Source of the DNA: CBDCFV01 sp965216425
GTDB taxonomy: Bacteria; Chloroflexota; Dehalococcoidia; Lucifugimonadales; UBA3495
Reading direction: 5' to 3'
NCBI GenBank assembly: GCA_965216425.1
Contig: CBDCFV010000007.1
Coordinates: 1 to 64,000 of the forward strand
Length of the DNA: 64,000 nt
How positions within the stretch are numbered: the stretch's first letter is position 1; each line of letters starts with the position of its first letter. Shown piece by piece: positions 55,869 to 63,258 of this stretch. The notes below the pieces were generated by a model, which searched no databases, was not told where the DNA came from, and was given only the letters and a program-made list of their open reading frames with translations. The translations under genes and the position numbers were made by a program.

Positions 55869-56363
55869 TTAAGCCTGGGCCTCCTTCTCGCACCTGGCGC
55901 AGAACCCCTCATCGGACTTAACCGATGGTCGGCGCTCATCACACTGGTTGCAGTGCAGGTCGAACACCTGAATTTCGCACCGCCGGCAGTACGTAATCTC
56001 TTCCCACCCGTCAGCTTCTCTTTCCTCGCAGATCGCACAGATGGGATTGGCCAGCTCGTGCAGCCGCTCACTGGCCATTTCCAGTGGCCCCACGTCCGCA
56101 CAGGCCAGGTCAGCAACGCTGACCCTTTCGGCAAAGGCTTCAACAGTCTGATACACATGCTCTATCAAAGCGTTCATGGTGGACTCGTTCATAGTCCTGC
56201 CCTGGGTGTCAGACTTGGGCTTGGGTTGGCATTCAAGCCGGACCTTGTGTTGGAACCTGTTAAAACGCTGCCGACAAAGGCCCCCGCAAAAGGTGGCTGT
56301 TTTCCTCGACGCTTGGAAGTCTTTGAAGCAACCGATACATGTGACGGTCAGGCTACCGGGCAT
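55869..56363 (-). CDS. Multi-zinc-finger protein
   Basis: 164 residues from ATG 56363. The N-terminal finger reads TCIGCFKDF...TFCGGLCRQRF. A helical middle follows (MNALIEHVYQTVEAFAERVS), then a C-terminal run of CAICEE, YCRRCEIQVF, CNQCDE and CARCEKE. Two or three zinc sites are likely. I know no exact family. It is alone inside the inverted-repeat unit. Its upstream region has TAACGCTA twice direct and once inverted (56394-56441), possible operator sites for itself. Confidence 0.65.
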   Translation of the reverse strand: MPGSLTVTCIGCFKDFQASRKTATFCGGLCRQRFNRFQHKVRLECQPKPKSDTQGRTMNESTMNALIEHVYQTVEAFAERVSVADLACADVGPLEMASERLHELANPICAICEEREADGWEEITYCRRCEIQVFDLHCNQCDERRPSVKSDEGFCARCEKEAQA

Positions 56364-56393
56364 AGGGCCAACCCCCCACTTAATCTCTAACTG

Positions 56394-56441
56394 TAACGCT
56401 AACAAGGTAACGCTAATAGAATGTGGGCGTCAATAGCGTTA
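56394..56441. promoter_or_regulatory. TAACGCTA repeat cluster
   Basis: TAACGCTA at 56394-56401 and 56408-56415, inverted at 56434-56441. It lies about 30-80 bp upstream of the zinc-finger gene start and may be an operator or iteron-like binding site. Confidence 0.5.
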
Positions 56442-56676
56442 CAAGGGTTAAATGTCCACAGGCCCTAGTCCGGGACCGTAACAGGGTGGTTCTGGACCGG
56501 GTCAGCTCCTACTCCGGAACCGCTCTCCCCACGAGTGACAAATTGCATCGAACGCGGTGGCGCAACGGACGGTGGTGCAGGCGCAACGCCATTCGGCCAT
56601 CGTGATGATCCCAACAAGGAACTCACCCTTACTGTGCTCGTATTTGATGTGCCGGGCTGAGTGATTAACGACAAAG

Positions 56677-57260
56677 CGTCAACTCATCGCCCTCAGACAG
56701 GAGGTGACGGGCAACAAAAGCAAGCGAGGGAGGGAGGCCCCCCTGACAAGGGTATGTAAAATTGAGATTATAGCTACGAACCGGCCCCACCGCCCCTGGA
56801 TTCCGGCATAGGCCGGAATGACGGAATGGGCCCGATAGTGAGCATTTGGGAGCGGTTTTGTATTTGAGCAAGCCTACCCTACTATGCGGTCGCACGTTCA
56901 ACTGCGTAAAGTCCCAAATGAAATACATACCCTTGTCAGGGGAGGCCCCCATCCCCGCCGACCTAGTGGAAAGCCTGGGGAACCTGGCGTCAATCCCCGC
57001 GAAGGCCGCAGGAAACCCCTCTTCGACATTAGCCGGCAGCGAGTCAGCAAGAGTATGAAGGAATCGTCCGTCGAGACGGGGTTGGACCCGGGACACGGGC
57101 CCATCACCATGCCCTCCGGCACACCTACGGGCGGAATGCCATCCTCAACGGGGTTCCCACGCCGGTCCTCCGGCAGTGGCTGGGACACCATTCCTTGGCG
57201 GAGACGGAGCGGTACGTGCAGCTGGCCGGCGGACACCACGACTGGGTGAAGAGGCTGTAA
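56677..57260 (+). pseudogene. Tyrosine recombinase C-terminal part, interrupted
   Basis: The reading RQLIALRQEVTGNKSKRGRE-AP continues as IPADLVESLGNLASIPAKAA when MITE-D and one 11-bp duplication are removed. Then (after shifts) come PLFDISRQRVSKSMKESSVE and HHALRHTYGRNAILNGVPTP, and WLGHHSLAETERYVQLAGGH with the nucleophile tyrosine. Box II H-x-L-R-H and the tyrosine are present. The N-terminus is missing. It is a relic of an integrase of a different type from the one at 58563. Confidence 0.75.
56743..56939. mobile_element. MITE-D (IS4 derivative)
   Basis: 197 bp with ends CTGACAAGGGTATGTA / TACATACCCTTGTCAG, the same as the IS4 element at 42429. The perfect 11-bp duplication GGGAGGCCCCC lies at 56732-56742 and 56940-56950. 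There is no gene inside. Confidence 0.92.
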
Positions 57261-57369
57261 CCGGGTTTCGGCCCTGGTCTATTACGTAATCCGTCCCGCA
57301 ACAGCGACAAGTGGACAGCGATTGTTGGTGCAGGTTTGGCGAGGCCGGTGTTATCGGCCGTTTTGGTGC

Positions 57370-57588
57370 CTAAGGCGTGGCTGGTGGCTTGTCGGTGGTC
57401 GGCGGTGGTTCCATTGGCGTCTCGGCGCTTGGAGGCGGTGTCGGCCGGTCGACCGGTAGGTCGCGGGTCTCAACCGGTAGGTCGCGGGTCTCAACCGGGG
57501 CCGGCATGGGTGTCTCTGCCGACTCCGGAGGCGTTGGGCGTATTGAAGGCGCGCCGTGCCGGTCTGCTCTCTGGAATGGGTTTGCCAT
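57370..57588 (-). CDS. Small proline-rich repeat protein
   Basis: 72 residues from ATG 57588 (AGGAGG 5 bp upstream). It is low-complexity with an exact doubling of VETRDLP and two PESAETPM/PPSAETPM units. It probably arose by short duplications. It lies 8 bp downstream of the membrane protein gene at 57597, so it is co-transcribed. The function is unknown. Confidence 0.55.
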   Translation of the reverse strand: MANPFQRADRHGAPSIRPTPPESAETPMPAPVETRDLPVETRDLPVDRPTPPPSAETPMEPPPTTDKPPATP

Positions 57589-57596
57589 GGTTCCTC

Positions 57597-58217
57597 CTAT
57601 GGTATTGGTGGGGTATCGTGGTAGATGACGGCGGTCCATCCCATGTCGTTTTTGCGCTTGGTTGGGATGAACAATCGTATCTGCACCGCCGTGCAGTATC
57701 CCGGCACGACGAATGTCACGCTGTCGTGGCTAGTTTCGTTCGGCTCGATAGCGATGGTCAAGCCCTTTTTGATTATCCTCTGCTGGACGTTCCACGGAAA
57801 TTCGGAGTTTCCGCATTCCGTCCTGGAATTGCCGGCGGCGTCATGGAAGTACTCGGCCTTTTTCTCTTCGATTGCTTCAGGCGGATAGATTGCTATGCCG
57901 CGGCATTCCCATTCCAATTTTTCCACCTTGGCGAGGTTCTGAGAACCATTATACAGCTTCGCGGCGACTCCAATTTGGACATAGTCTTGGCTGCAGGGCC
58001 TGCTACTCGCTTCGAGACTTACATTGATAAATGGACGAGAGAAGCTCCTGAATTTTACTGCCGCCAGCATCCCGGTCGCTGCCACGCTGATTCCGGTAAC
58101 TATGTAGAAGCCGATCTGTGCCCACAGCGCGAATTGTTGCAGGAAGGTGAGATTCGTCGGCATGGTTCGCCCGTACATCAGCGTCAGAGCGTCCAGCAGT
58201 GGCGTCAAGTTGCTCAT
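57597..58217 (-). CDS. Single-pass membrane protein, unknown function
   Basis: 206 residues from ATG 58217 (GGAGGAATTC upstream). One membrane helix lies near residues 27-53 (WAQIGFYIVTGISVAATGML). A beta-rich domain follows (DYVQIGVAAKLYNGSQNLAK, PNETSHDSVTFVVPGYC, AVQIRLFIPTKRKNDMGW). I recognise no family. It is first of the two-gene unit with 57370. Confidence 0.65.
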   Translation of the reverse strand: MSNLTPLLDALTLMYGRTMPTNLTFLQQFALWAQIGFYIVTGISVAATGMLAAVKFRSFSRPFINVSLEASSRPCSQDYVQIGVAAKLYNGSQNLAKVEKLEWECRGIAIYPPEAIEEKKAEYFHDAAGNSRTECGNSEFPWNVQQRIIKKGLTIAIEPNETSHDSVTFVVPGYCTAVQIRLFIPTKRKNDMGWTAVIYHDTPPIP

Positions 58218-58245
58218 TGGGGAATTCCTCCAAGGTTCGGTAGCG

Positions 58246-58338
58246 TCAGGTTGGACACCCGACCGCTCTGGGGCCCTCAGGGTCTGGCTTGTTCTTCGTG
58301 TCCTTGGTCTTGTGCAGCGTCAGAGTCAACTGTTCCAT
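58246..58338 (-). CDS. Short peptide, MEQLTLTLHKTKDTKNK type
   Basis: 30 residues from ATG 58338 (GAGGAG 9 bp upstream). The start resembles a family of small proteins beginning LTLxLxKTKDTKNK. The rest (PDPEGPRA) does not, so it may be frameshifted or truncated. It precedes the membrane protein gene on the same strand. Confidence 0.4.
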   Translation of the reverse strand: MEQLTLTLHKTKDTKNKPDPEGPRAVGCPT

Positions 58339-58562
58339 CGTTTTCATCTCCTCAATGTAAGGGGAACCTACCCGCCCAAAGAAAAGAGTGGTGTACACAG
58401 AGCATAACACCAACCCGGAGGGCGGCGTACAGCGTCCCAACACGACCGTGTGGCGGCCTCCCGGAGCTCCCTTGGGCGTCCATGTACTGCTACCATGTAC
58501 TGCTGCCGAAAACGGCGACCACCTCGCTGGCGTCCGCTTCCCGGGGCTGCGACGCCGGGCCT

Positions 58563-59528
58563 CTACCCCCTGCCGCCCTGGTAGTACCTGGCCACCGCAC
58601 CCCGTCCGGCTGTCTGGCGCTCGGTGTAACGGGCCGGCATCCGCGGAGACTTCCACCGTCCCGCCGTCATCAGCTCTGGGAGAGCGAAGCCCGCAGCCGA
58701 CAGGTCTTGGGCCATTCCCACCCGCCCGGAGTGTCCGGTGATGTCCCGCCAGCCGGGGAGCCCGCCCGCCCGCGCAGCCTGCTGCAGACGCCGCCGGATG
58801 GTGTCTGGGTGGAGGTTGAAGACCGGAGTGACCGCGTGGATCACCGCCTCTTCCGGGCGGACGGCCAGCAGGGCTAGGGCGGCGGCCGGTCCGAGGTACA
58901 ACACCACCCCCTCGGCCTCCTGGTCGGTCTTCGACTCCGGAATCCGGATGCGGCCGCTGCCGTCTCCGGCCAGCTCCACGTCCCCCCAGCGTAGGGCGGC
59001 GGCCTCGGAGACCCGCAGCAGGCCGTCGCGCATGACGGAGGCCATGGCGACGTCAACCAAGCCGCGGCGCCGGGCGTATTCCGCCGTCTCGGTATGACCG
59101 CCCCGGGTGCGGCGGCGGGTGAAAGCGGTGGCCCTGATCGCCGCCAGGGCCTCGGCGTGGAGGGGCGCCGCCTGTCTCTGGGGCCCCCGGAGGATCCGGC
59201 CCAGGCCCCGCATCATCTCCGCGACACCGGAGTCGCCGGGCTTGGGCCACCCCGCCAGCTCGGCGCCCCTGATGATGGCCGCCCGGGCCTGCCGGATGGT
59301 GGCCATGCGTTTGCCGTCCTCCGCCAAGCGGACCAGGTAGTCGCAGAGGGCCGCCTCCAGGCCCCCGGGCAGGTCGAGCCCCTGCTCCTGGGCCCAGCTG
59401 TGAAAGCGGGTCCAGTGGCCGAGGTAGGCCCGCTGGGTGTTCCGGGCCCGGGCGGCCCGGCGGACCTGGTCGCTCCGGGAGAGGGGCGCACCTGGAGCAT
59501 CACCGGTGACGGGAACGGGTTGGGGCAC
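58563..59528 (-). CDS. Tyrosine recombinase/integrase
   Basis: 321 residues. The core-binding domain is N-terminal (RARNTQRAYLGHWTRFHSWA, ATIRQARAAIIRGAELAG). The catalytic domain has box I arginine in DGLLRVSEAAALRWGDVEL, box II in ITGHSGRVGMAQDL and the tyrosine in GRWKSPRMPARYTERQ. It cuts and rejoins DNA at a specific site. The attachment site is not identified. It is intact, and the 51-bp IS21 micro-element lies 13 bp before its start, possibly within its promoter. The reading as GTG/ATG start at 59528 is tentative. Confidence 0.88.
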   Translation of the reverse strand: MPQPVPVTGDAPGAPLSRSDQVRRAARARNTQRAYLGHWTRFHSWAQEQGLDLPGGLEAALCDYLVRLAEDGKRMATIRQARAAIIRGAELAGWPKPGDSGVAEMMRGLGRILRGPQRQAAPLHAEALAAIRATAFTRRRTRGGHTETAEYARRRGLVDVAMASVMRDGLLRVSEAAALRWGDVELAGDGSGRIRIPESKTDQEAEGVVLYLGPAAALALLAVRPEEAVIHAVTPVFNLHPDTIRRRLQQAARAGGLPGWRDITGHSGRVGMAQDLSAAGFALPELMTAGRWKSPRMPARYTERQTAGRGAVARYYQGGRG

Positions 59529-59540
59529 AGGATCGGGGCC

Positions 59541-59591
59541 TGATTAACGACAATAAGGAATGCGTCCGGCAAATATAGTTGACGCGGGACA
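59541..59591. mobile_element. 51-bp IS21-derived micro-element
   Basis: It starts TGATTAACGACAATAAGG (as IS21 left ends) and ends CCGGCAAATATAGTTGACG plus CGGGACA (as the IS21 right end). The 5-bp duplication GGGCC lies at 59536-59540 and 59592-59596. It has ends only and no interior. Confidence 0.75.
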
Positions 59592-60370
59592 GGGCCTCCA
59601 TAAATGCCGGATAGCTACAATTATCGCGCATGATGAAGGCAACGCCTGTAGGCGATTTTCGGGCTTCTACTGCACTAGTAGTTCAGCTATTTTGAATTGC
59701 TGGGTAAAGGGATTTCAGCTTGATGCGTGCATCCGCGGTGGTGAAGCGCCAGTCCACTCGCACCATGTCCCGGTTGCGCTGGTCCTGCCAGGCGTCAACT
59801 TCCCGGCGCAGCACCTCTTGATCAGGAATCCGGCGGTCCAAGCACTGCCGGGCCAGCACTCCGATTTCAATTTCAGCCATGTCCAGCCAACTCCCATGCT
59901 TGGGGGTGTAGTGAATCTCCAGACGTTCGGCGATACGCCGCGCTTCCATAGGCTCGAACGCCTCGTATAATGAGGCCGGATGATGGGTGTTCAGGTTGTC
60001 CATCACCAGCACAATCCGGTCCTTGTCCGGGTAGTCCTCGTCCACCAACTTCTTCACTTGGTGCGCCCAGTCCACTTTCGTCCGCCGGTCCGTCACTCCG
60101 ACCCGCCGCCACCCTTCCAGCGGCGCAAACAGCATGAACAGGTTGCTCACCCCGTTGCGCTCGTATTCGTAATCATACGCGACTGCCGATCCGGGGCGGA
60201 GCGGGCGCGGCAGTCGCGTTTCCTTCACCTGCTGTTTGCTGGTTTCGTCCAGGCACACCAGCACCTCATTGTCCCCGAATTGACGCTGGTAGACCTCCAG
60301 CACGTCCTCCATGGCGCAGACGAACTCGGCGCTGCCCTGGGGCGGGATGCACCAGCACTCTTTCAGCCAA

Positions 60371-60395
60371 AGCCTGCCCCGTTGCAGAACGGGGG
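60371..60395 (+). repeat. Palindromic insert (PAL) 12
   Basis: CCCCGTT/AACGGGG hairpin at the A7-adjacent site, as in PAL 4 and 5. The net gain is 23 bp relative to IS630-A. Confidence 0.88.
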
Positions 60396-60736
60396 CTTGA
60401 GTTCGTTTTTTTCAGCGTCTTGCGCACCGTCTCTGGGTGGATGCTCTCCACTATCTCGCACTCCACCAGCCGGTCCGCCAATAATCTCAGCGTCCAACTT
60501 ACCCGGCCCTGTGGCGGTTCCCCGCAGGCCAGCGCAATCAAGTGGGCTTCCTCAGCGCCATCCAGTTTCTTTGGCCGGCGGCGTTGTTGCTCCTTACGCC
60601 CCAAGGCCGCTTCGATCCCTTCCTCCACGCAACGGCGGCGTATCCGTTCCACTGTGGCGCTGGCGATCTCGAGGGACCGGGCAACCTCTTCGTCCGTCAG
60701 GCCTCCGTCTTTCCGCGCTTCATCGCTAAGCAACAG

Positions 60737-60760
60737 AGCCTGCCCTCGTGAAAACGGGGG
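60737..60760 (+). repeat. Palindromic insert (PAL) 13
   Basis: CCCTCGT/ACGGGGG hairpin. The net gain is 23 bp at the KQTHARI/LLLSDEA junction, the same site as PAL 7. Confidence 0.88.
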
Positions 60761-61239
60761 ATGCGTGCATGGGTCTGCTTGTACGCTGCTGCCCGTCCCT
60801 TGGAAACCAGGGCCTTCAGTTCCTGTTGCTCTTCCGTGGTCAGTTCGATACGGTACTTCTTAGCCGGCACGACCCCTCTCCTTGGATACAATTCGCCAAT
60901 GCCGGTAGAATACACCAGTTGTACCTCAATTCAATGACGTTCAACCACTAGTACCGGATGAATTTGAGGAAAGTATTGATGAACCTGGAAACAGGATAAG
61001 GACGATACAAGACTTCATAACACTTGGATCGTCAGTACCGGGAGTACCTGAGAAGGGAAAGATGGGCATCATCTGCACTCCCCACAACCTGATGGCCATG
61101 TTCCAAAACCGCAATCTGATCAACCAAACCACCTGAATGGGAACGCTTCCGAGGAGAAAGGCATGTTGTAAAAGACTCCGGCAGTTGTGTTACAGTATGG
61201 TTAGCTCAAAGTGTAAGACAGGTGCAAGGTGGGTAAATC

Positions 61240-61431
61240 TTGGTTAAGAGATCATTCACTTCACGAGAGAAAGATAAGGGAACTGGCTCTGACGAGCTAA
61301 CGATTCACGTTCGTCGGACCGGGTCTCGGTATGTGGACCCAGATGAATTCTTCCGAACTCCTGGGATCAAAAAGCTCGTTGAAGACCTGAAAGAAATAAT
61401 ACCGACGCCCAATAAGAGATCTGAGGGTTAG
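61240..61431 (+). CDS. Small hypothetical protein
   Basis: 63 residues, charged (MVKRSFTSREKDKGTGSDEL, FRTPGIKKLVEDLKEIIPTP). GGTGGGTAAATC lies upstream and the start is TTG or GTG-like at 61240. Its TAG abuts the TTG start of the membrane protein, so they are coupled. The function is unknown. Confidence 0.5.
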   Translation: MVKRSFTSREKDKGTGSDELTIHVRRTGSRYVDPDEFFRTPGIKKLVEDLKEIIPTPNKRSEG

Positions 61432-62166
61432 TTGTCTTTTGGCCTCCTGTTGCTCCCTGCTGTGGGGGGCTACTGGTTCCTGACTACTTGGAACTATACC
61501 CGCTATCAGGTAGAGCGAGATTCCGGTTATCGGCTTCTTTTCCGTTCCGCCATTGTCGGCATTTTCTTCTACTGTGTTGCTAAGGCCCTGACCCTCGCGC
61601 TGGACTTGATATGTCCATTTCTAACCTTACTCTGGGATGCTCACTTCCCAGACCCTTTCACCAGTGAAGTAATCCTCAGTTTAGGACTGTCTGTTGTTAT
61701 ACCTCCTGTCCTCAATTGGCGCTACACGAAACTCCAAGGTGCGAGAAGGGTGGCGCGCAATGCTGGTGACCACGTCGAGCTTCTTATTGACCGGGCCATT
61801 GAAGAGCGAAAGGCAATTGAGCTGTCCCTTCGCAGCAGGAGAATCTACATCGGCGTAGCGACGGAAAGTGGCATCAGCGCAACTTCCGACACCGATGTGG
61901 TCATGATTCCGATGCTGAGCGGGTATCGGCAGGAAGGCACACTGGAACTGGTGGTGACGACAAATTACGTTAATGTTATTTTGAACAACGCTGTCGCGGG
62001 TTCAGGGCGTACGGTCAGAGATTTACAGGTTGTCATTCCACTGAGCGAAGTGGTGTCTGCCAGGCTTTTCGATTTGCAGGTGTATCAAGCCTTTCGTGCA
62101 AATGGGTATCCTCCAGCAACCGCAGCAGCATCTCCCGCACCACCCGGCACACTTGGGGCCGGGTGA
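61432..62166 (+). CDS. Membrane protein, 3' end replaced by IS701 fragment
   Basis: 244 residues from TTG 61432, directly after the stop of the small gene. Three hydrophobic segments lie near residues 2-20 (GLLLLPAVGGYWFLTTW), 37-62 (SAIVGIFFYCVAKALTLALD) and 79-92 (VILSLGLSVVIPPVLNW). A cytoplasmic domain follows (ELSLRSRRIYIGVATESGIS). The N-terminal pattern YTRYQVERDSGYRLLFRSAI resembles DUF6338-type proteins. From about 62103 the codons come from the inverted IS701 fragment, so the last 20 residues are foreign. Confidence 0.6.
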   Translation: MSFGLLLLPAVGGYWFLTTWNYTRYQVERDSGYRLLFRSAIVGIFFYCVAKALTLALDLICPFLTLLWDAHFPDPFTSEVILSLGLSVVIPPVLNWRYTKLQGARRVARNAGDHVELLIDRAIEERKAIELSLRSRRIYIGVATESGISATSDTDVVMIPMLSGYRQEGTLELVVTTNYVNVILNNAVAGSGRTVRDLQVVIPLSEVVSARLFDLQVYQAFRANGYPPATAAASPAPPGTLGAG

Positions 62167-62585
62167 TTCTGGGCGTCTTCCCTTCTCAAACCTGCTGCAA
62201 ACTCAGGAGAAAGGCTCCAGCCAGCAGGCACAGGGCCATGTGGTGATGCCATCCAGCCAGGTGTGTGGCTCGTACTCGTTCAGTCCCACGTCGCTCTTCT
62301 CCGTCTCGAACTCCGTTTCAATGTGCCACCTGGAACCGCCCATGTAGGCCAGAGTCTCCAGGGGAGTGTCCCGGGAGCGCTGGACAGATAGCAGCTGAAC
62401 TGATAGCAGCTGAACTGATAGCTGCGGGGACCCTGGCTTCCTTGGGCCACCGTTATCTCCTGCCAAGCATCCTCCGGCAATTCATCGCTGCGCTGCTGCA
62501 TGGTCCGATGCTGACCGTCTCGCAACTTGGGCTTTCAGGGACGGACGAACCCTTGATAGTCTGCACTGGTCCAAGCTGTCAATCG
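62105..62585 (-). pseudogene. IS701 C-terminal fragment
   Basis: HRTMQQRSDELPEDAWQEIT and VAQGSQGPRSY match the IS701 transposase. The next part is replaced by a 15-bp tandem repeat (QLLSVQLLSVQ, about 62386-62425), then PLETLAYMGGSRWHIETEFE. The tail at 62105-62165 matches the small second frame of IS701. There are no terminal repeats. Confidence 0.8.
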
Positions 62586-62634
62586 TTGTAGCGACTTAAA
62601 ATTGACCCACCTGGTTCTGGTCTGCGACTTTGTC

Positions 62635-63145
62635 AGTCCACGTAGTTGTCGCCGGCCTCCTCCGACGAAGCGGCGAGATGCTGTTGCGACGGGAACAGCC
62701 CCGCTTGGCGTTTTTCCCTGAGCCTGAAGCTCTCGCCCCGGATGTTGAGCACGTGGCTGTGGTGCAACAGCCGGTCCAGCACCGCCGAGGCGATGACGGT
62801 GTCGCCGAGCAGTTCGCCCCACTCGCCGAAGCCCTTGTTGGAAGTGAGGATGATGCTGCCCCGCTCGTAGCGGGCCGACACCAGCGTGAAGAAGGCGGTG
62901 GCGGACTCCCGGTCGTAGGGCCATATGCCGAACCCGTCCACCACCAGCACCTTGGGAGCCAGGCCTACTTCATCCGCCGGTCCAGGTTGTGCTCGATCCG
63001 CGCCTTTCTCAGGTCCTCCATCAGGTCGTATGCGCGGATGAAGTAGGCCCCGTATCCGCTCTCAATGGCCTTGAGGGCCAGGGCGATGGCCAAGTGAGTC
63101 TTGCCCACGCCGGTCGGCCAGCAGCAGGACGGACTCGGGGACGTG
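62635..63145 (-). pseudogene. istB-like ATPase fragment
   Basis: GVGKTHLAIALALKAIESGY (Walker A), FIRAYDLMEDLRKARIEHNL, then a stop and shift. VLVVDGFGIWPYDRESATAF (Walker B) and ARYERGSIILTSNKGFGEWG follow to TAG/TGA 62633. It is a different IS21 lineage from 51664. The N-terminus is absent. Confidence 0.8.
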
Positions 63146-63258
63146 TTACAGGAAATGGACGGGGCGCGATGGCCCTGAGACGTGGGCGATCATGGGGTCC
63201 CATCAGGCGAGACTGGTTCCCCAACCGCGCTTACTGTGGAGAAACACTTCGGGACTGT

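Larger units (their letters stand above)
55828..56467. mobile_element. Candidate unit bounded by 17-bp perfect inverted repeat
   Basis: TAGGGCCTGTGGACATT (55828-55844) and its exact inverse (56451-56467) enclose the zinc-finger gene. A second copy of GCCTGTGGACATTT lies at 55857-55870. TA at both outer ends and TTAG/CTAG context resemble the insertion sites of other elements here. No transposase is inside, so it may be a passenger unit. Alternatively the repeats are regulatory. Confidence 0.5.
59683..60870 (-). pseudogene. IS630-C transposase with two PAL inserts
   Basis: GTG 60870 (AGGAGAGG upstream) starts VPAKKYRIELTTEEQQELKA. PAL 13 shifts the frame after KQTHARI. The next segment DGGLTDEEVARSLEIASATV runs to the A7 run and PAL 12. 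The catalytic part is continuous: CLDETSKQQVKETRLPRPL, IVLVMDNLNTHHPASLYEAF and SWLDMAEIEIGVLARQC. Apart from the two inserts it is undamaged, so it is the best reference for the subfamily of IS630-A and -B. Confidence 0.87.
59678..60948 (-). mobile_element. IS630-C
   Basis: 1271 bp with CTAG at 59675-59678 and 60948-60951. The ends are TAGTAGTTCAGC.../...GTTCAACCACTA with shared TGAATTG. It carries PAL 12 and PAL 13. Confidence 0.88.
59630..61136 (+). pseudogene. Small gene split by IS630-C
   Basis: ATG 59630 to CTAG 59675 reads MMKATPVGDFRASTA. After removal of IS630-C (one TA kept) it continues LVPDEFEESIDEPGNRIRTI, SVPGVPEKGKMGIICTPHN and NRNLINQTT to TGA 61136, 77 residues in one frame. 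The family is unknown. The continuity across a 1.27-kb insertion supports it being a real gene. Confidence 0.55.

Noticed and set aside
56677..59528. Prophage based on two integrases
   Set aside because: No capsid, terminase, portal or lysis genes are visible. The intein at the right edge hints at a phage gene but shows no extein.
3634..60760. The GCCTGCCC palindromes as a CRISPR array
   Set aside because: They are dispersed singly over 57 kb inside genes, with no regular spacers or cas genes.
3634..60760. The palindromes as REP/RAYT elements
   Set aside because: There is no GTAG-type foot, no RAYT transposase in the window, and they are intragenic rather than intergenic. A link elsewhere in the genome cannot be excluded.
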